Source of the DNA: Rhabditophanes sp. KR3021
Taxonomy: Eukaryota > Nematoda > Chromadorea > Rhabditida > Alloionematidae
DNA: 64,000 nucleotides
Assembly (NCBI GenBank): GCA_963281155.1
Contig: CAUJLY010000006.1
Span: 2,914,001-2,978,000 of the forward strand
Direction: 5' to 3'
Both the position numbers and the translations under genes were made by a program. Shown one piece after another: positions 22,657 through 38,930 of the stretch. Every line of letters begins with the position of its first letter. Within the stretch, counting starts at the first letter, position 1. The notes under the pieces were generated by a model. The model was not told where the DNA came from. It did not search any database and saw only the letters and a list, made by a program, of their open reading frames with translations.

Positions 22657-25510
22657 AATAGAAGTTTGATAATTGACAATGATAAATAAAAATTGGCAAA
22701 AAAGTTATTTTGTATTCAAAAAAATCGGCATTTTAAAATAATTGTCAAACATTTATTTATTTATTACTAGTCCCTTGGTAAGCACAGCACGTTTTTTTAA
22801 CTTTACTTCTTTTAATTAGCTTAAACTTTATATAAACTAAAAGCGAAGCATTCATCAAGGTCCTTTATATTATTTTTTCCAGCTTTCCACAAATTCATAA
22901 CTAATACTTTAACGTTTTTTCAAAAGTTTAATGAAGTATTACCTAAAGTGTAATGATATTAATCACATCAATGAAGTTTGTGAGTTCTTGACGTGTGTGT
23001 TCAAAAAATATTCATTCCGGCATGTTATTTATCAAATTTTCAATAATGACAGATTTTTGAAATACATGTATTTACCACTATCATGTATGATTCAATATTG
23101 TTTATTTAACCAAAATGAGTGTGTGTTGGTATAAACGCATAAATTATAATTATAAAACATTTAAACACGTATGTTCATTTTAACATCCAAGAATAGAGCA
23201 ACATACACTCACACACATAAACAGTTATCATTCTTCAAATAAATTAAACCAATTTTGACATCCGTTCAAATTATCTTTTTATCAAAACACATTACCGCCA
23301 CCAATAAAAAGTCAACAAATATCAAAACAAGACACCTACAAAAGAGGCTTAATCAAACAGAAGTGAACTTCTTGTTGTCTTTAAACACAACACTTTCTCC
23401 TAAACTACCTTTTAAATGTAAAAATATGTCCAAGTTTCATTTTCGCAAACAAAAATATGATACCAGTAAAATGTATGGTTGAACGTAGTTTGAAAATTGG
23501 GTGCTGTTGGGATGATTGAGGAAAATGGAAAAGGCAGAACATTATAACAACACGGGTTTTACCATCATTAATTCTACATAGAGATGGCTTTAATGATGAG
23601 AACGCATGAAAAATATCTTCAATTTTTATTATATATTTATTGGTCTAAATATAAAGCTCGTCAACAAAAATAGTCAAAAGTAACATAATATTATGGTGAT
23701 CAGTAGGGATACGTCTTTGATGCAGTGAAGAGTGAAGACACGCGATAAGGTGTATGGATGTGTTTTAGTTGTTGCGAAAAATATGAAACAATGTTACTTA
23801 TTGAATTCAAAATATTATTTGATTCTTATTTTTATTCTAAACTATAGCACTCTTGAACTTTATTTTTAACATGTTTTGAAAGTTCACTAAAAATGGTTAA
23901 GCTACTTCATCATCAACAAATTAGCAGTACATCCAAGTGGTTACTACAAATTTTGTCTATTATAAAACAGATTGGTGAGTCCAACTTCTGTACACTTTGA
24001 TGGAACGCAAAATCATTTAGTTAGCTTAGTAAAAAATAGACCATTATAAGAATGCTTGATAAAATCTAATTTGCTTTATCATCCTTACTATTCAGAATAC
24101 ACTTTCCTTCTCATATTGATACATTAATTTTTACTATCTTATCCTAATCTGACATTACTTAAATCAATTTTGTAACAGTAATTAAATTTCCAGTAAACAT
24201 CTTTTATTAAGCTATTTCTAAAATTAAACGTTTTATTTTAAAATTAATCTCTAATATATTTGTTATCAAGACGCTTATAAAATATATAATAACTAATTGA
24301 TGGCATCGGTCATTGCATCACAAGTAGCGAAGCATGTTAAGTTCTCATATGTCATATCCTTTGCCTTTTCATTAGACATTCTTAAACATTTTTTAACATT
24401 TTTATAATTACCATTTTGTCTAATTTTTTAAAATCAAACTTTACAAAAAAATAAGATAAAATAAAACAATTTAAGATGGTTGTTTTGTTTGGGAGGAATG
24501 TAACATTTTGTACTTTTATACATCTGGCATACACTTTGGTTACTAATAAAATGTTATTTAGTTGGTAGTTTGTCGTCATCAAGTAATTACTTCTCTGATT
24601 TTGATACGAAGCTCGTCATTAAAAACCCTTTCCATTTTTTCATCCTATTAATAAGGCCTCTTTTTTGTTACAATGTTAATATTGAAATATACAAATTAGA
24701 TTGTGTGCCAACAACTTAACTGTTGTCTTGTAGTTTCTTATTAGCTAGAAAAAAGTATATCACTGCACAAACGTATTGGCACCCAAATTGGGGCCTAAAA
24801 ATATACCATATACTTTTACTCTTCACAACATCCTTTAATTCCCCAAAAAATACGTAGATAAATATTTATATCTACACCCGGGAAATGGTTACTATTTATT
24901 GTTATTGTTAATATAAGAATGTTTACAACAAATTAATTGTTTCAATTTGCCTAAATATCCTTATATTATTATGTAATACCTGTTTATCTCATGTTAAACT
25001 TTAATAATCTTTACATTTTTGACATTGTAATAACGGACATAATAGCAAAAAGCAGCATATATATTAGGGCTCAGTTATTTTATAATTTTAAGCTTGTGTA
25101 CGTTTATTGTCATCCAATCTACATAGGTATACGCAATCCTATAAACTCATGAATTGAAGATCGTATACTTTTGTATTGTTTAGTTTTCGATAGACGCAAA
25201 CGTGCGCTCATGCATTTCATCACAAAAATCACAAAAATTTCAAAGAATCTCACTGAAGTTTTTGATGCACCAAACAAATGATGGATATTTATTGTCTATA
25301 AATATTCATTGTTTATGTTTAATAGCAAACCTTTGGTTTTAAAAATGATATTGCAGTTGAGAGTGTATATTTGTCCCGGGTACATATTATTTTTTCGTTT
25401 ATTTCAACAAAAAGTTTTAATGATGTACAACGATGTTGTACATTATACTATACACGATTACTTATATTTATGTACAATTTCGTTCAAATAAACTATACAT
25501 TTTTTAATTG
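22657..25510. other. Intergenic, nothing recognised
   Basis: AT-rich spacer. The short ORFs at 22931-23134, 23255-23482 and 24382-24582 are compositionally random. It would carry the RasGEF1 promoter (near 22.7 kb) and the promoter of the 25.5-kb gene. Confidence 0.5.
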
Positions 25511-25539
25511 CAGAAGAAAAAGGAAAAGCAAGGACAATC

Positions 25540-26468
25540 ATGCGTAAAATCTCAGTTCAAGAGCAATTGTCTCAAGCTTGTCGTCAACTTTCTACTATAA
25601 TTGCTCCCCAAATTTCCAAAATTTCATATGTTCACACTCTACAAAAGCATCTAAATCTTGAAATAAAGATTGGCGACATTGTTAATGTAAGCATGGCGTA
25701 GCAGCCTTTTTTCCATCGTTACAATATAAATAATACTTATTTTATAGTACATTCGGGCTGTTGAACAATATACTTTACATAATAATGTGAACACTGGGCC
25801 TATCAAATTTGATATTGTGGATGCTCAAAAAAATGTAGCATTATTTGCGGTGTTAGAAGCTAATGAACTGATTTTATATGAAGATGTGAATAAACCAATT
25901 GCAAGCATATCGTTTCCTGAAAAGGAAGCAGGTATCGAGGGTTGTCTTGAGGCAAAAATAAGGAATCCTCACTATAGTAAGTTTTAAAAAATAAAGTAAA
26001 TGCTAAATGAAATGGTAATGAACTTGATGACTTTTTCAGAAGTAAGAGTATTTCAAGTTGAATCATCAGACGAAAAACATGTCTGGAAAATATTTAGTAC
26101 GGCGGATAGGGATGTTAAATGTGAATTGGTAGTAAAATACTCATGGTGGAACCAAATGTTAAAAATGTGTGGCCTTTTATTTGGGTCCAAATGGTGGGAG
26201 TTGAAAATCGAGGGAAAAATTAAAGCCACCGTAAGTGATGATATCTTTAAAATTAAACTTGTACAAATAAAAATTATTATAGATAGCACCAAGCGTTTCA
26301 ATGTGGAAAGAAAATACAATTCGATTAACTTGGCACCATTCGGCTGATAATGAAACAAGATTGTTAACTCTTTGTTTTGCTCTCATTCAAACTGTGAATG
26401 AAGCGTTTCCTATCCTCGCAAATATAATTGAAGAGACCAGAAGAAAAAAGAACTTAATGGTTTATTAA
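25540..26468 (+). CDS. Unrecognised 250-aa cytosolic-looking protein, 4 exons
   Basis: Join(25540..25686, 25748..25976, 26040..26230, 26283..26468), all in phase. An acceptor TTGCAG ends at 25513, 27 nt before the ATG (5' UTR intron or trans-splice site). There is no signal peptide or clear membrane segment. After a helical N-terminus (VQEQLSQACRQLSTIIAPQ) the protein alternates short hydrophobic strands (IKFDIVDAQKNVALFAVLEA; VRVFQVESSDEKHVWKIFS; WWELKIEGKIKATIAPSVSM) and closes with a helix (RLLTLCFALIQTVNEAFPI). The strand-turn pattern with a final hydrophobic helix is reminiscent of the tubby/LURP/scramblase beta-barrel fold, but I see no family signature, so this is only a suggestion for a structure search. 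Confidence 0.7.
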
Positions 26469-28373
26469 TTGCTATTAGCATGGTCTTCAAAATCACAATC
26501 TTTTACAACTTTTGTAAATAGTTGAAGTGCTCTAAAAAAGACAATTCCAAACCATTCTTATTTTAAATTTATTTTCATTCAGACAAATTGTCAACTTGTT
26601 TCTGTGAGTGTAGCTTAAAAAATACACAAACATACCAACTTCTATAATTGAACCTTTCCAATCAGTTGACTTTTTTAAATAAAATTATTTTTACTTTAGC
26701 AGGATTGCTCTGCAATTGCTAATTTGCGTGGCATTAATTTAGCTTCTTTTCTGTAACACAATCATTAGTGAAATATTATCATGCCAAATTAGCCAATTTC
26801 TTGAACATATATTATCATGTCACAATTGGAGTAAAAAAGCATAAATGAATTTATTTAAAAATTCGTGTTTGTTCTTACCCACTTTATTTAAAGCACTTTA
26901 AAATGTTTTTGAAAAATTGAGATAAATATTCTTTTGATTAAAAAATCAGTTTTGTTTTATGCAAGTGATAAGATTGTAAAGGAACAACCCAAGAACAGGG
27001 AAGGACAGTGGATAAAAGTGAAGAATCTAGGTAAATAAATGCAAAATAAAAAATAAAAGTCACTAAATAATTGCAAAAACGAATATTGAATCCAATTTTG
27101 ATTAACGTATCTTTTCAAGATTAACTAATCTTCGGTTCTTTTGTGTTGTAAAAATAATTCAAAGTAAAAAATATTTTAAGATGCTCGGTATGTCGTTGTG
27201 TTTACTTTTTAGCCCTAGAATAATTTTGGGCATTGTGTCTTCATAACAAACAATGTTACAATGTCGCTTACGTATTATTAGCAAAAAATGTATTGTTATT
27301 GAAAATCAAAATAACTGTAAAGGAATAATATTTGTTATTGTGAAACAATTTAGATCAAAAGAAAAAAACAAATTCATTTAAAAAGAACTTCCTCATTAAG
27401 TAAAAAGGCTAAAACAATAACATGCATGATAATCTTTTTTGTTCATCTTTGTCTCATTATGCTGTAAAGTAAAAAACATTTTTTGCCATTGGAATATTAA
27501 TTTCATACTTTAAAACAGGTATATCGAAGAGTATTTTCCAAATCAAGTTACAATTCATATTGACTTTGAAATTTTAAATTATTAAAATATTTTCAATAAG
27601 ATATCTAATGCTTAATAAAAGATCTAAGTGTGAAAAAAATACTTTTACAAATCTTGTAATATGCAAAAACTGAAACTGGTAAACTTGATCTAACAATGTT
27701 TAGAGCTAAAAAGCAATTTAATTTATAATTTACAATCACATCCTCTCTTCACTTTTGATCAGAGTAATTTATTTACAGCAAACAAATTGCAATTTTGAGA
27801 AGGTAACTTTTTGAACAAAATATTCTCTTAATTTCTTTAACTTTTCTTAAACTGCCCATTACCCATATTAATTATTTGTACTATTTGACTTACTTATGGA
27901 TACAATTGCTTAATTCTAAGGTTAGTTTGAAATTTGACCCATATATACTTTAACCGAGCTACTAAATTTTTAGCGTTTATACTAAGATACAATACAAGAC
28001 GTCCCGTTTCGTTTTAATCGTTGTTGTGGTCCTCGAAAAACTATTTCGATATATCTCAATTCTCTTATCTATATTAGAGATATCTTCAAATAATGATGAC
28101 CATTCTTAACTTAAAGATCTTGTTTGCTTTATAATCACAATGATTGAAGCTTTACCTACGTCCACTTATATCGTTTTCGGTTGTCTCTAATTTTTATGAC
28201 CTATCCGTCTATATACCCTACTAAAAGTTAAAATTATACAAAAAATATTTTATTCATGCCATTTCAGTAATCTACTACGGTTGTCAACATATTTACTAAA
28301 AAGCAATTAATTCGTATTATTAATTGGATGATTTGATATAATTTAAACTTCTAATCTTAAATGCTAAATCCAA
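26469..28373. other. Intergenic, nothing recognised
   Basis: AT-rich sequence without a plausible gene. The region just before 28374 must hold the 5' UTR of the next gene. Confidence 0.5.
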
Positions 28374-29557
28374 ATGTCACAAAATCAGCAACAACAACTT
28401 TATAATGATCAAATATCACAGTCACCTCACTTTTTCTATGTACAAGATAATGGAATGGCAAATAAATCTTGTTCAGCAGCTCCCTCTTCAACCCCAAGTC
28501 ATTATATTCTGATGCCCATTCCAATGATGCAACAGCAACCGAGTTTTCAAATACCCAGAGTTTTTACAATGAATAATCATAACAACAATGTCTTACCATC
28601 ACTACATCCCAAATCAATTCCTCCAGCAGTCACAATAACGCCTCTTCCAAATATTCCTAATATTAGATCCAGTCATCGTTTATATCGTCCAAAAAATCAT
28701 CTTTCAAATCGTGAGCGTCCCTTTCGAAGTACGATAGGGATAGCATCTGGAGGTGATGTAAACAGAAGAAGGTCCTTACCCTCCGAATTGGCTGTGATTG
28801 TGGAAAGAAATGAAGATGCCAAGTCTCTGTCTAAAATGTCTGCGTCTTCGGAACTTTCGAGGTATTATATAGCTTATTTATTCAAAACAAAATTTAATCA
28901 TACTATATTATTTTATATCCCCTAAACCACCTTAGCTTCTTTATTGACAGTCATTCACCCTAAATTGACGTGCTTTTAACGAAGGGATAATCTATAGTAT
29001 GATGTAATGATTATTAAATTTGGAGCATTTTCCTAGCTATAACATTCGTTATTGGTGTTACTAAGTAAATATTTTTCAGAGCTTTTTCATACACATCATC
29101 AAGTGATTCGCCAGCCGATAATAGCACAAGAATCGGCTTAGATAAAGACTTATCTCCACTTGATAGTGCCATATATGACGTGCCCCAATTTGCACCAACA
29201 AGTAAATTACCACCCCTTCCAACCGACCACCAGATCCAATCTTTCCAACAAGTCTTTTTCCAAAACCCCCAAGTGTATCCTGTAAAAAGTGTTTTCCAAC
29301 CCAATCAACTATATCATCAACCTCACCACCAACTACCACCTCATCTGGACCCTAGTTACATTGCTCAAGACTCAAAGCGACAATTTCGCGAGCTTCTCAA
29401 AAAATGCGAAAAATTGGAAAGGTACGAACAAAAGTTAAAGCGTGGGCCGATTAGACGTGTTTGTTGTTCAAGCATATGTCAATTATTATGGTGCATTGTC
29501 ACAATTATTGCTTTAGGCATTGTTGCTTACTTTGTACTTATGATATATCTAATTTAA
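28374..29557 (+). CDS. Disordered Q/P/S-rich protein with a C-terminal membrane anchor, 2 exons
   Basis: Join(28374..28861, 29080..29557), 321 aa, phase 2 junction consistent. About 270 residues are low-complexity (Gln runs near the start, PSSTPSHYILMPIPMMQQQ, Pro-rich PPLPTD, LPPHLDP). A short basic coiled region follows (FRELLKKCEKLERYEQKLKR), then a Cys pair (RRVCCSSICQLLW) and one hydrophobic segment (TIIALGIVAYFVLMIYLI) at the very C-terminus. With no signal peptide this would be tail-anchored, with the body in the cytosol. The juxtamembrane Cys could be palmitoylated. I do not recognise the family. Confidence 0.75.
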
Positions 29558-30111
29558 GCTCATTTTTCTTTGACAAAAAGTGGTTTGCCATATGACAAAA
29601 TAAAAGATTGACACAAAGGTTATTAGTAAATACATTATTTATTATATTCTTCGCAGAAAAAGAAAGTTCATAATGAGTATTGGGATATATATTTTTATTA
29701 TATTTTGATACAATAGACGTAAAAGCGACGTCATTGAATGTTATAAAATATATTTGCAGATATAAAAAACAACACCGATCATCCTGCTAATTGTAATTTC
29801 GGAATTCCTGTAAAGACAAAGACCCGAACCAATTATATTATCGATATAAGAAAAGATCTTTTGTTGATGTTAAACAAACTATACTATTTTGTAATTTGTC
29901 TTTAACTATAAATAAAAACAAAAAATTGTTTAGATAAAATTTATTAAAAATAAAAGAATTTATAGGTTGCAAATTAAGAATAAAAGGATGTTATAATTTG
30001 AATGCTGATATATTGAATCATGTCGATCATCAATTCATTTTGTATAAATCATTCATTTATATCATTTTAAGCATATGTTTGTTGTTAATTTTTCTGAAAA
30101 AGTAAACATTA
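29558..30111. other. Convergent 3' flank
   Basis: AT-rich spacer between two genes that converge on it (+ strand tail-anchored protein and - strand EGR factor); their 3' UTRs must lie here. Confidence 0.5.
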
Positions 30112-32424
<2,313 letters not shown>

Positions 32425-35400
32425 TATAGGATGTTATTGTGAAATGGTCTTATTACAAAGATTTATTTTGTCGTCTGAAAATGCTTCCCCGGCGTTATTT
32501 ATGTATTTTATTTTCAAAAGATGATCATCAGGCAGCAAAAAATATAGATGGCGAAGTTATTGATATGCCAATGGTGTGAAAAATATAATATATTAAATTT
32601 AATTCTCTGAAAATGGGAAAAGATTATAGACCAATTTAATCATGGCTCATATTAAAATTTGCTTCCTAACAGTTAACACTGTGTAATAAGAAATATTATG
32701 ATGTGTTTTATAGAAAAGGATAAATAAAGAAGCGAATTTGTGTAGAATGAAAAAAGAGCAAGATTAAAGTAACGTTGCCTTACGCATAGCTATACATGTG
32801 CACCATAGATATCCATTTGTATTACATTTTATTGAAGAAGATTCAAATATGCTAGTAAATCCCATATGCTGGTAGCTGCTCTTACTGTTTCCCGAAATTA
32901 ATTAAAAATAACTCACAACCAAAGGAATGAGCTTTTTAATTTGGAAAATGAAATAAGACATTATTAATACATTTGTCAATATATGTATTTTTTGGATGTT
33001 TTTATGTAAATATAAATGTATACCTAATTTATATGTGAGCAACCTAATTAATGTGGTATCATTTTTTTAATTGCAAATTACTTTTTCGGCACAATTAATT
33101 TTGGTCGTTCAATTTGAGCTAAAAAATAGATGTGTAATCCAGTAATAGTTTAGCTTAATTATCTATCCTACTTAATGGGCAATAGCTATATGATCCTATA
33201 AAATGTTTATCACAAATAGAATATTAAACTTTATGTGTGTCTTCTTTACTACTGCAAATATAATAAAGTTATATGTAATTCCCAAGAATAATGTGGCAAA
33301 ATGTAAAAGTATAAAATGGAATGTAGATGGTGACACAAAATCACTGACATAATAAGTTACCGAATAGCTTAAATAACCATATACAAGGTTTAAAGTATTG
33401 GTTCTTCTGCTGCATTTCACTCAACTACATAATAAAAGAGACTATTTATTCATAAATGTGCCGTACGCTAATAATAAATTTTAATCTATGAAAGTTGTTT
33501 CCATTTTTTGGCTGTGTTTTGCTACATTCATCTGAGGATAATTTATTTTAAAAATTATGCATACGTTAACATAACTTTTTTAAAGCATAATCAATTTTAA
33601 TATTAAAACTGAACAATTACTCTCATACACCAGCAATTTTTTATTTTATATTTGCTTAACACACAAGAATATGGAAAGAAACAATTCGTGATTGATCGAA
33701 GCTTGCGAATGTGACTGTTCAATATAGATAGGAAAATTGATAGACAGATAATTGTACTGATACCAAATAAAAATTGTCAAATAAATGATAATTAGGATCA
33801 CACAAATTTGTGGAAGCATAAAACTAAAGGGGTATGGACAATTGAAAGTTGCGAAACACACAATGACCTTATATCATATTTTGTAAACTGTAATCAGAAA
33901 CAATAAGAGTAATGCGTGGAAAGTGTAAACTTCTTACACCGAAATTCGCATGTTTAGGAGGACTACACTTGGTAAGAGGCAAAATTCTGGTTAATGCAAT
34001 TATTTGTTGTGTAAGGTTAATATTGTTAATGATACATTTCGATTCCACATTCATAAATGACTTTTATTATCAAATCAGGCAGGGTGCACGCGGATGCAAA
34101 AAATATGAGGTTGAAAAGAGATGAATGATTAGGAGCGATTAATGGAATCAAATTAAACGCGAGTCTTTTGGCGTGCTATACCGAAAGTGCAAACAAAAGA
34201 ATTGGTACGGGTGTGGTAAGTTGCAACGCATAAAACTACAGGAATTAACATTATAATTGTAAAATTAAAGTCACAGAGGTAAGAGGACGTCGAAATAATA
34301 CTTGTGTCAAGAGGCATTTGGAATCAGTTTGATGTAACAGCGGAATGGAGTTAGAGTTACTCACAAATAAAAGGAGCATGATCCACTAATAGTCAACGAA
34401 TATTCAAGTAATATTCTAGTAATAATTCAGTAAAATGAGTTAATATTATGTGAAATAAGGATTTGGGAAGATATACTTGACGTAATCAAATAATCAATCT
34501 CCAAAACATCTGCTTCAATATTAATAGATATGTTTGCACATATTATCAATCAAACAGTGAGTGACTGTATAAAATAATTGCAATTATGTAGTATTTGGAA
34601 ATAAATATATTTTTGATTATGACGAATGCAAATTTGAATACATTAAAAGATCTCAATGTAAAGGGAAATATATAGGATTATTTTGTGGCCATCAGGACAA
34701 AATCAAATGTGTAGGCGTTTTAGTAGTATGATTAAGCAATTTGATGATAGGGTCAGATTTTGGATTTGATTTGACATCTACTTTTTACGCATTATAAAAA
34801 GTAAACATTCAAACATTGATAAGACGATCCACACAATAATGTTTGGCATTTTTGTAAGGTAAACTTCCCGGAAGAAATGATGATTCAACTTTCGTCCCCA
34901 AATACTATAGCTCATTTCTATGTCTTAAGTATTTATGTGTATCCGCATAAATGATAGTTTAACAGCAAGATTGCTCAATGGCCATAGGCAAGTAGAGCTT
35001 TCGGGAATATAAAATAGCTTCCCTGGCCCTGATGAAGAAAACCAAGGAAAAGGATATCTGAAAGCATAGATAACTAGGTGACACACACATACGTCTATTT
35101 GAACCAGAGATAGTGTCAGCTCCCAGTGAGAAACTGGCCTGTTCCATCTACCATACATTTTTATATTTATTTTTTTCCCATTCTCCTCTGCCTTTAAACT
35201 GCGGCGGTTTTTTCATTTTTAAAGAAGCGCACACTCTTTCATTTCATATCATCATCAAAATGCATATTTGTTAGCTAAGAAGACATACACACACGTATAT
35301 ATTTTGTTAATGTTGTAAGCAACGAGTGAGAAGGGAAATAACTAAACATTAAAAAATAGTGGACAAAAAAGTTGCTTATTTAAGGACTATCATCAGTATG

Positions 35401-37850
35401 TTCTTATGTTTATATGTACGTGAGAAGAAATAACGTTCTAAACAAGTGCAAAAAGTCACATTGCTCTGATTCAATTTAATTTTAATGCTTATTTAAATTA
35501 AATAAACAACAAAATTCATTAAAAATTAATATATTTTTAGTACTTCTAAGATTAGAATATTCATTTCAAGTCCAAACTTCTGATTTAAACAGATGAAATA
35601 GGATATTCAAATTTTAAAAAATGGACTGCAACTAATAAAATATCTGTTTGAGTGAAACTTTTATTTTATGTTTTACTAACTTTCAAAGTCATTACTCCAT
35701 CATTAAACAAAATTTATTCAAACCCAAGGTTTACAAGGTTCGTGTAACTTAATCAGCCTCAATTATCCACATCATTTTGATATTGAAGGAAAGCAATATA
35801 ATTTATTAATACAATTTACAATTAAAAAATACAATTATTTACAAACTTAATTACATTAATGGAACAAGCATTTATCAAGCATTTCTATTGATGTCAACAA
35901 TGACTAAGCTTTATAAACCTATGTAGTTGCTCAATTGTTATGAGTACATCATTTGTTTTAATACTTTGATATTTTATTAGCTACTCATACGTCTATTTAA
36001 ACACACTTTTAACATATAATTTTGACAATGTAACGGTAAAGAATATCAAAATTGAAGTAAGAATAATGATAATGATGTTGTTGATTTAATATGAACAATG
36101 GTGAGCCAAATAATTTTTCGTACATAATACAAATTAGTTTATTTTTGTTTTAAAATAAATCTTTTATTAGTTAAGAAGAAACTTGAACAATTAACACTTC
36201 CACTCTCATTCGTCGACATCTACATAATTGTTCTGCGTAGAGATAGTATATGGATATTCGAAAGCTTTATCATAATGTTCATCATTAAAAAATAAGAGCT
36301 TTAAAAATAAAAACAAGACGAAAAAAGTGGCAAGAAATATAATAAATAAAGTTCAAATCATACACATCATTCACATGTATTATAACTTTCATCTTAAGAT
36401 ATTTGATACGACTAAATAGGAAGGAACAAATAATGTTTGAAGTATCAAAGAATAATTGCTAAAAAAACAGGCAACTTTTATTAAAAATTTGTATTTTGAT
36501 AACAAATGTTTTCGGTCCAATACTACTAAAAACAAATATATTATATTTTCCATCCATCAAATTACCCCATTCAAATTAGTATGAAAAATTGAGAGTGCAC
36601 ATTTTAAACATGACTATTAATAATTAGTGCTCTTTGAGGTAAAGTGACACACAGGGATAAGCACGTCCTCTAAAAAATAGTTGTAAACCACACTAGATCC
36701 CTTAAAAATATTATCCATCTACACAGATTTTAACAATAAGCCGCTGCAAGTCTGCGGAGAGTATATACATAATAGAGATAAAACATATTCAAAAGTATAA
36801 ATCGTGGAATATGTTTGCAATTGTTCATACAATTAACAACTTTTTATTCTCTCTACTCCAAATAAAATATTATAAGAAAAAGCAAATGACAATAGTATAA
36901 TATAAAAAAGCATTTTTGCATCTAAAACCGTGAAGCTCAAGTTTACTTTATCTATTTATTTGACTTTCAAAAATATTGAACTTTTTGTATAAAAATAAAT
37001 TCTTGAACAAACACGAACGTAAAATAAATGTTCAACTCAATTAAACTGTTTATTGATATGACAAAACTAAAAATGAAGTAATTTAAAACATTTTAGTCAA
37101 AAATAAATTCATTTTAAAAGATTTAATTTCTGATTAAATTTTGCATAAAGTCATAGATTTGAATAAGCATGTGATAAAAGTGTATTAACGAAATCAAAGT
37201 TGAAATAATAAATGTCAAGTTTCAATTCTCAGTCTCTTATGTATTTGAATACGCATTATCTACAACATTGTTTCGACATCTCTTTACCGAAAACTATAGT
37301 TCTCAAAAGACACACACCACATAATTGGTTTCATATTTTATTTGCTTTTTAAATGTATTTTTTGTGTGTTGTTATCTTTGTTTCTTTTCAACGTTTAAAT
37401 TAAAGCCAATTTTATATATTAACACATCTATCTATTTAAATAGCATTTACCAAATTATTTGGGACATTTTATCTGATGGGAATTCCATTTTTGCGTCAAC
37501 TTTTTAGAATGAATACCAAAATAACTTTATACTAAATCGTCACACAATTACACTATCACCAAAAGTCGTAAAAATATGTTACAATTTTCAAATACACCGA
37601 ATTCTGAACAATACACTAAACTTTCATCTCATCAGAGTATACTCTATTGTAAAAGAACCATTCTTGAAGGAAACACCCCTCCAATCACCAAGGTTTTTTC
37701 TTCTGGTCAGGATTATAAGAGCAAGAGTGACGTATGAAGCGATCTTAGTTGCTGATCCCAATCAACAGAATACTATTTAATAGATCAATTTTTCATTCCC
37801 ATTTTTCTTTATCGTTGCTAATTATACTCTTTCACTTTTAGATCAGTATA
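32425..37850. other. 5.4-kb gene desert
   Basis: No credible gene on either strand. ORFs at 33196-33420, 33646-33861, 33869-34124 and 34925-35158 have no family resemblance. It lies between divergently transcribed EGR and dehydrogenase genes, so promoter and enhancer elements of EGR are likely here. I recognised no RNA gene or repeat array. Confidence 0.5.
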
Positions 37851-38918
37851 ATGGAAGAAGAATCCTTTTCTTTTATAATAATGCTAATCGCTACTTCTCT
37901 TACAGTTGCAGGCATTTTTCTTCTACGGACCATCATGAAGGGTAAGCAATTTACCGAAAATACTAAAGCCACTGGCAAGGTAATTGTCATCACAGGAGCT
38001 AATTCCGGAATCGGCGAACAATTAGCTAGAGAACTCAATTTAAGAAAGGGAAAAGTTTACATGTTCTGCCGTAATGAAGATAAAGCTTTCGAAGCTAAAC
38101 TAAATTTGGTTAAATATGGTTGTGATGCCACACGCCTGATCGCTGTCAAATGTGACTTATGTGATATTTCTTCTATAAATAATGCTGTTAAAGAATTTGA
38201 AAAAAGTATGTTTTTGGTGGTGTAAAAAGAATACACATATTTTGCTTGCAATCTTTAATTTATGAATTTGTTTTTAGTGGAAAGCGTGTTAGACATTTTA
38301 GTAAATAATGCAGGTGTTATGTTCATTCCAAAGTATGAATTGACAACTGATAAATGTGAAACTACTTGGCAAGCTAATTACCTTGGTCATTTTGTTTTGA
38401 CAGAAAAGTTGTTACCATTATTGGAGAAATCAGATGGTGGGAGAATTGTTAATGTAAGCAGTTTGCTACACGAAAGATGCTCAGAACTTGACGTTACCAA
38501 GGTTAACGAAAAAGCCTCGTTCGGAACACTTGCCTCTTACAATAGATCAAAACTTGCTCAAGTCATGCATGCTAGAGAACTAACTAAAAGACTTCGTGGA
38601 GCTAACCCATCCACAAAGGTCACAATCAATTCTTGCCATCCTGGTGTTGTTGATACAAACCTCAGTCGCCATACTCTAATGGGCTACGACTTTGTCAAGA
38701 TGATTGCAACACCCTTCACCTGGCTCTTCATGAAAACTCCTCAAGACGGAGCTCAATGCTCTTTGTTTTTGGCCTTAAGTACGAAAGTTGATGGTATTTC
38801 CGGAAAATATTTCAGTGATTGCAAAGAAAAAACAAAAATTAACCCCCTTGTGTTTAATGATGCACTTTGCTCTGAACTTTACGACTACAGTAAGCAGTAT
38901 GTCTCAAAAAGCAGTTAA
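37851..38918 (+). CDS. Membrane-anchored short-chain dehydrogenase, retinol-dehydrogenase-like, 2 exons
   Basis: Join(37851..38205, 38278..38918), 331 aa. An N-terminal hydrophobic anchor (FIIMLIATSLTVAGIFLL) precedes a classical SDR domain. It has the NAD(P)-binding TGANSGIG at about 50, an Arg-containing second strand end (FCRNEDKA, typical of NADP use), DILVNNAGVM, the catalytic Ser in VNVSSLLHE, Tyr and Lys in YNRSK, and HPGVVDTNLSRH after the catalytic pair. These are the hallmarks of the RDH11-14 type, which reduce or oxidise retinoids and other lipophilic aldehydes at the ER. The acceptor TTTTAG ends 9 nt before the ATG, consistent with a trans-spliced leader or a 5' UTR intron. The exact substrate is not deducible. 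Confidence 0.93.
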
Positions 38919-38924
38919 ATTGTT

Positions 38925-38930
38925 AATAAA
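38925..38930 (+). terminator. Poly(A) signal of the dehydrogenase gene
   Basis: AATAAA occurs only 7 nt after the stop codon, suggesting a very short 3' UTR. Confidence 0.45.

Noticed and set aside
34925..35158. Minus-strand frame of 77 codons in a less AT-rich patch
   Set aside because: Two overlapping frames are open in the same place, which points to composition, and neither resembles a known protein.
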